A DNA stretch of 29,888 bases from a virus. The notes beneath the pieces are model-generated. The model was not told where the DNA came from. It saw nothing but the letters and a program-made list of their open reading frames with translations, and made no database searches. This document shows, in pieces, positions 20,925-28,375 of the stretch (its first letter is position 1; each line of letters begins with the position of its first letter). Where the stretch lies: IMG/VR virus record IMGVR_UViG_3300044949_002752, positions 1 to 29,888 of that record; one strand, written 5' to 3'. The translations under genes were made by a program, and so were the position numbers.

Positions 20925-22574
20925 TTACCGGAAATTGGACCACAGATATAGCATTTCACCGGGCGAGCGCAAGGCGCCGGTGAGCTTGATATCGCCCACC
21001 ACGTCGAGTGCCGTTGCGGGCGAGTTTGTCCCAATACCCACGCTGCCGTTAGCTGCAATGCGCATCCGCTCGTTGGCGCCGTTGGTTAGAAAAAGCAGCG
21101 GCCCATTGCTGTCGTTGCGAATCGAGAACGATCCGGCCTGATCAAAATAGATGACGCCTGTGTTCGCCACACTCTGGTGCTTCCAGTCCATACGCGCCCA
21201 GTCAGCGCCTGTTGAACTAGACACGGCGACGATCGCGCAGCCAAACTGCGTGGTGGCTACCGAGGCGAAACGCGAAGCCGCCACAAAGCCGCTGGGCGTC
21301 GACGTACCCACGCCGACGTTGCCAGAAGAGTCAACCACAAACGGCGTCGTGTCGCTCGCGGCGTCGTTTACGACAAACGAATTGCCCGTGCCCGTGTTTG
21401 TGATAGTCACGGGTGCGCCAGTTGACGCAACAAAATTTGCCGTGCCATTAACGTATAGATTTGCCGCTGATGAAAGTGTGCCAAGGATAACGTTGCCGTT
21501 TTCATCAATGACAACTCGGTCAGTCAGCACTCCAGCAAGGCTCGTTGCAAAAGTCAGCACGCCGTCAGAAGGCGAATCGCCTGATTTGCACTGAATTCGC
21601 GCAAGATTTCCAATCTCGCCCGAACCAGAGTCGTATCGGTTGTAAAAGTTAAAAGACGCTAGCTCCATGGAATCATACTCAACTGATTTCTTGAAGCTGT
21701 AATTACCGTCACTTGTAATTTCAAGCCGCGGCTCGTTGTTGGTAAAAAACTCGATCGGCGCGCTGCCGTAGTTGCCAATCTGCAGTTTTACGATGTCGGT
21801 GCCCTGGGTCACGATCATGGCGCAACCGGCGTCGGACGTATTGCCGCCGTAATAACCGTAGGCATACGTTGAGCCGTGACAGAAAAATTGCAGAACGTTG
21901 TCTTGCCACGCGCTATTCGTACCCGAGTTGCTCAGCGAGAAAGACCCGCGAGACGCGCTACTGTTGCAGTGAAACCGACCAAGATTGACGTATTCGTCTG
22001 CGCTATCGTCTATGATTTGAAAAATTTCTGTTTGCGCGGCGCCCAGCAGTGTGCTGCTGCCGCCGTTTGTTACGATCTGGAAATTAGTTTGCGGATTGGC
22101 TGTGCCTACGCCAATCTTGCCGCTCGTAGCGAGCGATAATTGCGGAAAAAAACCGGCGGTCAAAATCATCGGTTTGTACTGCGTGACCGCTTCGTTCAGG
22201 GCCTCCAGATAAACCGAGTCAGCAACGTTGTCCCACGTATTAGCGGCTACAACGCCGACATGTACGCCGACTGTTCCGGCAGCATTGCCAATAAAAGCGT
22301 CGCCGCGAGTCAGCAGTTTGCAGCCTGCAATGCCGAAGTTTGTCGGGTTAGCGCTAGTACCAAAACCAGCCCCGCTTGCTGCCGTGACCTTGTCGGGCGT
22401 AATCGTCTGCCCGCTGATGCTCGTCACCGGGAGATTCACCACAGTCCCGGCAGCGTTCTTGGCAAACAGCCTGCCGTCAGCGGTGTTAATAGCCAACTCG
22501 CCCGCGTCAAGTTGCCCGGCAGTAGGCGTGGCGTTGGCAGTACTGCTTTTTTTGAGAAGTATCTTGTTGGGCAT
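20925..22574 (-). CDS. Tail-fibre protein
   Basis: The 549-residue product starts MPNKILLKKSSTANATPTAGQLDAGELAINTADGRLFAKN, the standard N-terminal 'LKRS...GELAIN..DGRLF.K' pattern of phage tail fibres. It continues with repeated beta-helix-like phrases (GKIGVGTANPQTNFQI, GNVGVGTSTPSGFVA, GSVGIGTNSPATALDVVGDIKLTG). These IGTxxP repeats typify the shaft of T4-like fibres and their relatives. It ends shortly after a DIKLTG phrase (SPGEMLYLWSNFR) with no visible intramolecular chaperone, so it may be a truncated fibre or depend on another protein. Function: host attachment. Confidence 0.88.
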   Translation of the reverse strand: MPNKILLKKSSTANATPTAGQLDAGELAINTADGRLFAKNAAGTVVNLPVTSISGQTITPDKVTAASGAGFGTSANPTNFGIAGCKLLTRGDAFIGNAAGTVGVHVGVVAANTWDNVADSVYLEALNEAVTQYKPMILTAGFFPQLSLATSGKIGVGTANPQTNFQIVTNGGSSTLLGAAQTEIFQIIDDSADEYVNLGRFHCNSSASRGSFSLSNSGTNSAWQDNVLQFFCHGSTYAYGYYGGNTSDAGCAMIVTQGTDIVKLQIGNYGSAPIEFFTNNEPRLEITSDGNYSFKKSVEYDSMELASFNFYNRYDSGSGEIGNLARIQCKSGDSPSDGVLTFATSLAGVLTDRVVIDENGNVILGTLSSAANLYVNGTANFVASTGAPVTITNTGTGNSFVVNDAASDTTPFVVDSSGNVGVGTSTPSGFVAASRFASVATTQFGCAIVAVSSSTGADWARMDWKHQSVANTGVIYFDQAGSFSIRNDSNGPLLFLTNGANERMRIAANGSVGIGTNSPATALDVVGDIKLTGALRSPGEMLYLWSNFR

Positions 22575-22640
22575 GATGCGTCAGAGGTGCGCTGGAGTTA
22601 AAAACCTGCTCCCGATCGTAGCGCCCCGCCGAAAAGCAGA

Positions 22641-22684
22641 CAACCAGCCGGAGCCCAAAGATATCTTTGAACTCCGGCTGGTTG
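22641..22684 (-). terminator. 44-base inverted repeat containing the recurring palindrome
   Basis: A 13-base stem (22641-22653 with 22672-22684) flanks CAAAGATATCTTTG, itself a perfect palindrome, so only two base pairs break a 44-base inverted repeat. It lies seven bases after the stop of the large fibre gene. Behind it in the direction of transcription comes TCTGCTTTT, giving a weak U-tract. It may be a terminator between two fibre genes, or a duplex protein-binding site built on the recurring motif, or both. Confidence 0.6.
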
Positions 22685-22691
22685 AGTGAGA

Positions 22692-25600
22692 CTAGAAAGT
22701 ACCGCCGTCGAGCGTGCAATCTGCGATGGCCGTGCACACAGTGTTCGTGTAGACCACCGTGCCGCCTGCGCCAAAAGCGACCGAACTGGCATCGGTGCCC
22801 GTAAACGTCAGCGTATTGCTGGCCGTGAGGGTCTTTCCGTTGGCGATCGTTAGCGTCGCGCTGGTGGCTGGTGCCGTGATCGTGACCTTGTTGATGCTCG
22901 TGGCCGTAGCGACGCCCAGCGTGGGGGTCACCAGGGTCGGGCTGTTGGAGAAGACCACCGCGCTGGTGCCCGTTTCGTCAGTCAGCGCGGCGGCCAGGTT
23001 TGCAGAGCTGGGCGTAGCCAGAAACGTCGCCACACCCGTACCCAGGCCCGAAATACCAGTGCCGACCGGCAGTCCGGTGCAGTTGGTCAGCGTGCCGCTG
23101 GTGGGCGTACCCAGCACCGGCGTCACCAGCGTGGGAGTATTGGCAAACACCAGCGCCCCCGAGCCAGTCTCATCCGTCACGGCGCTGGCCAAGTTCGCGG
23201 AGCTGGGTGTGGCCAGGAACGTTGCCACGCCCGTACCAAGGCCAGAGATACCCGTGCTGACAGGCAGACCGGTGCAGCTGGTCAGCGTGCCGGAGCTGGG
23301 CGTACCCAGCGCCGGAGTGACGAGCGTCGGGCTGGTGGCCAGGACAATGTTGCCCGAACCAGTCACGCCGTTGCTCAGGTTGCTGGCGGCAATCTGCGAG
23401 CCGCTGATGTGCACAGCGCCGACGTCGATCGTGCCCAGCGTGCCGGAAAACACTTCACTGGTGTTCGTAGCGTCCGGAATGAACGTGAACTTGCCAGTGC
23501 TGTCATCGAAGCCGAAGAACCCGATCTTGGCTGCGCTGCCGTTGTGCCAACGAAACTCGACGCCCCGGTCCTTATTGTCGTCCGCGCCGGGCGCCGTGTC
23601 GCCGCCCAGGGTGACGATCGGGTCGTCCACCGTCATGGTGGTGGAGTTCACCGTGGTCGTGGTGCCGTTGATCGTCAGGTTGCCCGTGACGGTCAGGTTG
23701 TTGTTGATCGTCGTCGTGCCAGAACCAGCGCCCATGCTGAGCGTCGTCGCGGCACCAAACGCGTTCACCGTGGTGGCTGTAGTGTTAAACACAGCCAGCG
23801 TAGTGCTGCCCGAGAGAATGCTCGTGGTGATCGTCGGGCCGGTGCCAAAGACCAGCGCGCCGGTGCCAGTTTCGTCGGTCACCGCGCTGGCCAGGTTTGC
23901 GCTGGACGGAGTAGCCAGGAAAGTGGCCACGCCAGTGCCAAGGCCCGAGATGCCAGTGCCGACAGGCAGCCCGGTGCAGTTGGTGAGCGTACCCGAAGTC
24001 GGCGTACCCAAAACCGGAGTGACCAGCGTCGGCGTGTTCGCAAACACCAAAGCGCCCGTGCCCGTCTCGTCAGAGATCACGCCCGCCAGCTCAGAGCTTG
24101 TCGTGGCCGCAAAAGCAGAAAGCTTGTTGCCCGTGTAAGCCACGGTGCCGCCAGCGCCAAACGCGACCGAGCTAGAGTCAGTGCCGGTGAACGTGAGCGT
24201 GTTGCTCACCGTCAGCGTCTTGCTGTCCGCAATGGTCAGCGTGCTGCCCGTCGCTGGAGCAGTGATGGCGACCTTATTGATGCTGGTAGCGCTGGCTACA
24301 CCCAACGTCGGCGTCACGAGCGTCGGGCTGTTTGCAAACACCAGGCCGCCCGTGCCGGTTTCGTCTGTTATCGCCGCGACCAGGTTCGCACTGGACGGCG
24401 TGGCCAGAAATGTCGCCACGCCAGTTCCAAGGCCAGAGATACCTGTGCTCACCGGGAGCCCAGTGCAGTTCGTGAGCGTGCCCGAGGTCGGCGTGCCCAA
24501 AACAGGCGTGACGAGCGTCGGCGTATTGGCAAACACCAAGGCGCCAGTGCCAGTCTCATCAGAGATCACGCCAGCCAGCTGCGACGACGTGGTCGCAGCA
24601 AACTGATTCAAGCCAGAGCCAGTGTAGGCCACCGTACCACCGGCGCCGAACGCGACAGAGCTGCTGTCCGTGCCCGTGAAAGTCAGCGTGTTGCTGGCGG
24701 TAAGAGTCTTGCCGTTCGCGATGGTCAACGTGGCACTGGTCGCGGGCGCCGTGATCGCCACCTTGTTGATGCTCGTGGCCGTAGCTACGCCCAAAACCGG
24801 CGTGACCAGAGTCGGGGTATTCGCAAATACCAGCGCACCCGAACCCGTTTCGTCCGAGATCACCCCGGCAAGCTGTGACGAGGTGGTCGCCGAGAACACG
24901 GCCAGCGTGTTGCCCGTGTAAGCCACGGTGCCGCCAGCCCCAAACGCGACCGAACTGGAGTCAGTGCCGGTGAACGTCAGGGTGTTGCTGGCCGTGAGTG
25001 TCTTGCCGTCCGCGATGGTCAGCGTACTGCCCGTCGCCGGTGCCGTAAGCGTGACTTTGTTCACCGTCGTGGCCGTTACGGCGCCAACAATAATCGCGCC
25101 AGCCGTACCAGCAACCACCTCGCTGGTGATCGTGGCGTCGGGAATAAACGTAAAAGCACTGGCGCTGTCGTCGTAGCCGAAGAAGCCAATCTTGGCTGCA
25201 GATCCAGTGTGCCAGCGAAACGCCACGCCGCGATCTTTGTTGTCGTCAGACGCCGGAGCGGTATCTCCTCCGAGAGTGAAGATCGGGTCGTCAATCGTGA
25301 CGACCGTGCTGTTCACTGTGGTCGTGGTGCCGTTCACCGTGAGGTTGCCGGTCACGGTCAGGTCGCCGCCTATCGCGCCATCGCTGACAGTCGTTACACT
25401 GTTTCCGCTAATATTGCCGGATTCCGTGACCCCGAAAGTTTTAACGGCACCAGCGTCGTAGAGTTCAATTTGCGCCAAGCCGTTACCCGCTTCGAGCCGC
25501 AAACTCTCTGCGCCGACAGCCTTAAACGCAGTGATGCTTTTGTTGGCGTCTACCACGATGGCTTTGCTGGCTGTAACCGTGCCCGCGGTCACGCCGTCCA

Positions 25601-25961
25601 GGACGTTGAGTTCCGCCGCGCTGGTGTTGACCGTCACGGCGTCGATCTGAAACGTGCCTTCCAGGTTCACCGTGCCGTTAAACGTGTTGGTCTTCGCGGC
25701 GTCCCAGGTGTTGTCCTGCGCCAGGTAGGCCACGCCCGTCGGCGTCGAGGCCGCCACGGCGCTGTCGACGTAGGTCTTCGTGGCGAACGTGCCGTCGCCC
25801 GCAATGGCGATAATGCTCGTGGCCGTGCCCGAGCCGTTGTCGCCCTTGCCGTAATACAGCGTGTTATTGACCTCGTTGAAAGCCAGCTCGGCGTTTGCCA
25901 GCGTCGAGGGAGCGCCAGAACCGCCAGTGGTGCGGCGCTTGATGCGAAGGGTATTGGCCAT
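22692..25961 (-). CDS. Very long repeat tail fibre
   Basis: The 1089-residue product begins MANTLRIKRRTTGGSGAPSTLANAELAFNEVNNTLYYGKGD, the common fibre N-terminus. Repeated modules follow: one of about 90 residues (LTITAPAT..TIA.GKTLT.SNTLTFTGTDSSSVAFGAGGTV.YT) occurs four times, a second (GLPV.TGISGLGTGVATFLATPSSANL..) four times, and a third (NLTVNGTTTTVNS...DDNKDRGV.FRWH.GSAAKIGFFG) twice. The first unit also ends the protein. Such shuffled beta-structured modules are typical of fibres in large freshwater and marine phages. The likely role is receptor binding or side fibre. Confidence 0.92.
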   Translation of the reverse strand: MANTLRIKRRTTGGSGAPSTLANAELAFNEVNNTLYYGKGDNGSGTATSIIAIAGDGTFATKTYVDSAVAASTPTGVAYLAQDNTWDAAKTNTFNGTVNLEGTFQIDAVTVNTSAAELNVLDGVTAGTVTASKAIVVDANKSITAFKAVGAESLRLEAGNGLAQIELYDAGAVKTFGVTESGNISGNSVTTVSDGAIGGDLTVTGNLTVNGTTTTVNSTVVTIDDPIFTLGGDTAPASDDNKDRGVAFRWHTGSAAKIGFFGYDDSASAFTFIPDATITSEVVAGTAGAIIVGAVTATTVNKVTLTAPATGSTLTIADGKTLTASNTLTFTGTDSSSVAFGAGGTVAYTGNTLAVFSATTSSQLAGVISDETGSGALVFANTPTLVTPVLGVATATSINKVAITAPATSATLTIANGKTLTASNTLTFTGTDSSSVAFGAGGTVAYTGSGLNQFAATTSSQLAGVISDETGTGALVFANTPTLVTPVLGTPTSGTLTNCTGLPVSTGISGLGTGVATFLATPSSANLVAAITDETGTGGLVFANSPTLVTPTLGVASATSINKVAITAPATGSTLTIADSKTLTVSNTLTFTGTDSSSVAFGAGGTVAYTGNKLSAFAATTSSELAGVISDETGTGALVFANTPTLVTPVLGTPTSGTLTNCTGLPVGTGISGLGTGVATFLATPSSANLASAVTDETGTGALVFGTGPTITTSILSGSTTLAVFNTTATTVNAFGAATTLSMGAGSGTTTINNNLTVTGNLTINGTTTTVNSTTMTVDDPIVTLGGDTAPGADDNKDRGVEFRWHNGSAAKIGFFGFDDSTGKFTFIPDATNTSEVFSGTLGTIDVGAVHISGSQIAASNLSNGVTGSGNIVLATSPTLVTPALGTPSSGTLTSCTGLPVSTGISGLGTGVATFLATPSSANLASAVTDETGSGALVFANTPTLVTPVLGTPTSGTLTNCTGLPVGTGISGLGTGVATFLATPSSANLAAALTDETGTSAVVFSNSPTLVTPTLGVATATSINKVTITAPATSATLTIANGKTLTASNTLTFTGTDASSVAFGAGGTVVYTNTVCTAIADCTLDGGTF
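22759..25340 (-). repeat. Internal DNA repeats of the long fibre gene
   Basis: Within the fibre gene the SNTLTFTGTD module is near 22760-22890, 24130-24290, 24620-24780 and 24900-25060. The GISGLGTGVATFLATPSSANL module is near 22990-23090, 23190-23285, 23890-23985 and 24380-24475. A longer module (DDNKDRGV...) is duplicated near 23400-23720 and 25100-25350. Copies are similar but not identical, with synonymous differences between them, so they are old enough to have drifted. They could recombine, shortening or lengthening the fibre. Confidence 0.75.
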
Positions 25962-26007
25962 AATGAAAGCACTCCGTTGCTGGAACTACCGTGATTACCG
26001 TGTGTTG

Positions 26008-26529
26008 TTAAAACTCGCCGCCGTCCGTGAGGCGCTCGAGTTTGGCTGGGCGCCATTGATTGGTGTCAGGGTCGTAGACCAGGGCTGCCCGATCAGGTGG
26101 TATTGTATCATCCACGTCTGTTAATCCGGCGAGCGTTTGAGACGTGACGGCCAGCAGCGCCCAGTTGTCGAGCACCGTGGCATTCTGGCCCTGCAGGATG
26201 AACGTCTTCCCCAGGTCTTCGCGCAGCGCCACGTCGCCCATCTGCGCCGAGAGCGCCAGCATGGCGGCTTGAGAACTCACCGTAAACGTCTCGGTGACGG
26301 CGAGGCCCGGCAGCTGCGCCGTCGGCAGCCGGGCGCTGGAGTCCAGCGTGGCCACGCCGCCAGCTGCGCCCTTCTCAGGCTGCGTGACGGCGTTGACCTC
26401 GTTGATCAGGTCCTGCACCGTGGTCTTCTTGGTTTTGCGCCGCGTCAGCTCCGTGTCGACGATCGGAATGATGTCCGTCGGCGCCAGATTGCCCTTGGGG
26501 TCAAGGTCGGAGATTTTCTTACGAACCAT
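26008..26529 (-). CDS. Short fibre/baseplate-associated protein
   Basis: The 173-residue product has ISDLDPKGNLAPTDIIPIVDTELTRRKTKKTTVQDL at the N-terminus, a phrase shared by phage fibres and appendage proteins (the 'ISxL...l..tD.ipi.D' pattern). ARLPTAQLPGLAVTETFTVSSQAAMLALSAQMGDVALREDLGKTFILQG follows, matching tail-fibre domains that sit before a distal knob. It ends with a short TIPPDRAALVYDPDTNQWRPAKL strand unit. It is probably a small fibre subunit or connector; the next gene downstream is the long repeat fibre. Confidence 0.82.
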   Translation of the reverse strand: MVRKKISDLDPKGNLAPTDIIPIVDTELTRRKTKKTTVQDLINEVNAVTQPEKGAAGGVATLDSSARLPTAQLPGLAVTETFTVSSQAAMLALSAQMGDVALREDLGKTFILQGQNATVLDNWALLAVTSQTLAGLTDVDDTIPPDRAALVYDPDTNQWRPAKLERLTDGGEF

Positions 26530-26607
26530 GGCGACGCCCGCGGATTCGGGGGATTTTCAGCCTCAATGATAGCAAACCGAGCGCCGCCACGGACTCGAGA
26601 AAGAGCA

Positions 26608-26664
26608 CCGCCCCAGGCAACTGGTTTTACCTGGGGCGGGCGGCCAGCTATCGAAACAGCTGGC
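26608..26664 (-). terminator. Two consecutive hairpins after the HNH gene
   Basis: In the minus-strand transcript, GCCAGCT/AGCTGGC (eight-base loop, 26643-26664) comes eight bases after the HNH stop, then CCGCCCCAGG/CCTGGGGCGG (twelve-base loop, 26608-26639). The stems are GC-rich but no clear T-run follows, so they may be weak terminators or mRNA stabilisers, or may limit read-through from the HNH gene into the fibre gene. Confidence 0.5.
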
Positions 26665-26671
26665 GGGGCAA

Positions 26672-27043
26672 TCAAACTACCGTAAGATCCGGACTTTCGG
26701 GGGCCGCGTCATTGCTAAGGCGCTGATGTGTGCGAATCCGGTGGCAGTTTGCGCACACCAGTTCGCACTTGGCAATCTCGTCCCAGACTTTTTTGCGTGA
26801 GTGATTGACGCGCGTTATGTCGGCGACGTTAGCCAGCTTTTCGCCGTGGACGTGGTCAAAATCCATGACGTAATGCGGGTAAGATTGCTGGCAATCTGCG
26901 CATGGCGTGCTGCTCTTGTACTGCTGAACTTCTTCCCGGTTGCGCTTGGACTGGTCGCGAACGCGAGCCATCTGCTGCGCTCGGTTGTTTCGATACCAAC
27001 GCCGCCAGGTTTCACGGCGCTGCTCGGGGTCTTTTGCGGGCAT
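26672..27043 (-). CDS. HNH homing-type endonuclease
   Basis: The 123-residue product has a basic helical N-terminus (RRETWRRWYRNNRAQQMARVRDQSKRNREEV) and a full HNH domain. CADCQQSY (first Cys pair), VMDFDHVHGEK (HNH metal-histidine), and KCELVCANCHRIRTHQR (second Cys pair plus the H-R end) are present in order. Enzymes of this kind are mobile in phage genomes and can be free-standing homing endonucleases or serve in packaging. Its place between fibre genes, flanked by a hairpin pair, suggests mobility. GAGG lies before the ATG. Confidence 0.88.
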   Translation of the reverse strand: MPAKDPEQRRETWRRWYRNNRAQQMARVRDQSKRNREEVQQYKSSTPCADCQQSYPHYVMDFDHVHGEKLANVADITRVNHSRKKVWDEIAKCELVCANCHRIRTHQRLSNDAAPESPDLTVV

Positions 27044-27088
27044 CCTTGCCTCACAACCGCGAATGCTAAATTTTATGCCGCGTGTGAC

Positions 27089-27475
27089 TTAAACAGACTG
27101 CTCAGGAGTCTCGAACGGCGTGTTTGGCGCCTCGGATGAAACTTCGGGCTCTGGTGTAATCACCGTGACCGTGCCGTCCTCGTTGTACGTAAACTGCCCC
27201 ACCACGGCCATGCCCAGTGCAATGCTTTCGGGCTTGACATCGGCCAGGAGCGCGCCGATCTTGCCATGCAGCTGAAACACCTCCACAGCCTGCGGGCCCA
27301 GCGCCGCCGCAATCTCAGCAGGCGTGGCGGCGGGATTAGCCCAGAATTGCCGGGCGCCCTGATTGAACACCTGCGCCAGCTGTTGAAACGTCGTGCGTGT
27401 GGTGGTCTTGAGCTGCGAAGCAACGCGCTGTGCCTGCGACAAAGGCTGCGGCGCGGGGTTGTCAAGAACGCTCAT
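27089..27475 (-). CDS. Small structural-cluster protein
   Basis: The 128-residue product has a proline-rich start (DNPAPQPLSQAQ), a helical middle (about 13-90: QRVASQLKTTTRTTFQQLAQVFNQGARQFW and TPAEIAAALGPQAVEVFQLHGKIGALLADVKPESIALGM), a short beta strand with GTVTVITPEPE, and an acidic, proline-rich tail. No family is recognised. The helical part, with QPxxxAQ and FNQ patterns, resembles small tail/baseplate hub or head proteins found near fibres. The ATG at 27475 has GGAG six bases upstream; an ATG four codons earlier lies within that site. Confidence 0.72.
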   Translation of the reverse strand: MSVLDNPAPQPLSQAQRVASQLKTTTRTTFQQLAQVFNQGARQFWANPAATPAEIAAALGPQAVEVFQLHGKIGALLADVKPESIALGMAVVGQFTYNEDGTVTVITPEPEVSSEAPNTPFETPEQSV

Positions 27476-27520
27476 AGAAAACTCCATTTGGTAAGAAGAA
27501 AGACGCAGTATAGCGCAGAG

Positions 27521-28375
27521 TTAATACGAGCAAGACCCGTTGTCGACATTGGCTGCCGGGTCGTAATTTGTGCCGAGCGGGTCTGTGCAGCCCTCAACGA
27601 TCGCCAAGGGCACGACGTGGCGCACCAGTGAGCTAAGTTCTGCCGCAGGCGGCGTGAACGGCCCCGTGTAGACCGCCATGCCCTTTACGATGCGTAGGTC
27701 ATCCAGGTAGCCGATCAGGTTTCGATAATCGCCGGGGACGTCAGCCGCAGTGCCAATCCAGCACGACGCGCCCAGCAAGCTGTAACCGTCTACATCGGCG
27801 CTGCCTTCCTGGATGCCGTTCACAAACAAGCGCAGCGTGTTGCCGCGCCGCGTGGCTGCCACGTGCGTCCAGGTGCTCAGCGCCACAGCGCTGGTGCCGC
27901 CCGCTACGGCCTGATTAAGATTGTTGTTGCTAGACATGTACGCGCCCCACTTGCTGGTAGTCGCGTCATACCACAGCGCAAACCCCGTGGTACCGCCGGA
28001 GTCGCGCGTGTCGACGAGCACAGACAAGTCACCGCTCGGCGCAGCTATCGGATACACCCAGGCTTCTACAGTGAAATCGCCAGCGCCAAAGGCAAACTCG
28101 GAACCCAGTGCCTCCGCTGCCATGTAGGTGCCTTCGGTGTCGGCAAACTCAGCAGCGCCGCCGGAAGCCGTTCCAGGCGCGCCGCTGCCAACGCCGAAGG
28201 TCGCATCGCCGAAAGCAGAGACCGCGTGATCGCTGGGACTGCTGTCCGCCAGGTTGCCATTGAAATGCAGTAGCAGCGCGGACTCGGCGAGAATAATCTC
28301 ACCGCCGCGGGCAACAGCTTTTAAGCCCGTGGCGCCCAGATACGCGCGCTGAATGATATCAAGGCCCAGTTTCAT
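27521..28375 (-). CDS. LamG-domain tail protein with Cys-rich C-terminal motif
   Basis: The 284-residue product has an N-terminal tail-fibre-like start, then a concanavalin-A/LamG fold at about 32-245 (ALLLHFNGNLADSS, FTVEAWVYP, GFALWYD, WTHVAATRRGNTLRLFVNG, YLDDLRIVKG). It ends with GCTDPLGTNYDP and ANVDNGSCSY, the two-cysteine GCTD/NYDP/DNGSC motif common in secreted marine and freshwater proteins. LamG domains bind sugars, so the protein could attach virions to host polysaccharide. The ATG overlaps the TGA of the collagen-like gene. Confidence 0.86.
   Translation of the reverse strand: MKLGLDIIQRAYLGATGLKAVARGGEIILAESALLLHFNGNLADSSPSDHAVSAFGDATFGVGSGAPGTASGGAAEFADTEGTYMAAEALGSEFAFGAGDFTVEAWVYPIAAPSGDLSVLVDTRDSGGTTGFALWYDATTSKWGAYMSSNNNLNQAVAGGTSAVALSTWTHVAATRRGNTLRLFVNGIQEGSADVDGYSLLGASCWIGTAADVPGDYRNLIGYLDDLRIVKGMAVYTGPFTPPAAELSSLVRHVVPLAIVEGCTDPLGTNYDPAANVDNGSCSY

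Noticed and set aside
22759-24878. Long open frames on the plus strand (up to 489 codons) antisense to the repeat fibre
   Set aside because: They follow the codon repeats of the minus-strand fibre, whose repeated GC-rich codons leave the opposite strand free of stops. Their products are Val/Pro/Arg-rich with no domain or ribosome site.
22759-25340. CRISPR array or tandem satellite
   Set aside because: The repeats are coding, drifted and of mixed order and length, without constant short repeats and unique spacers.
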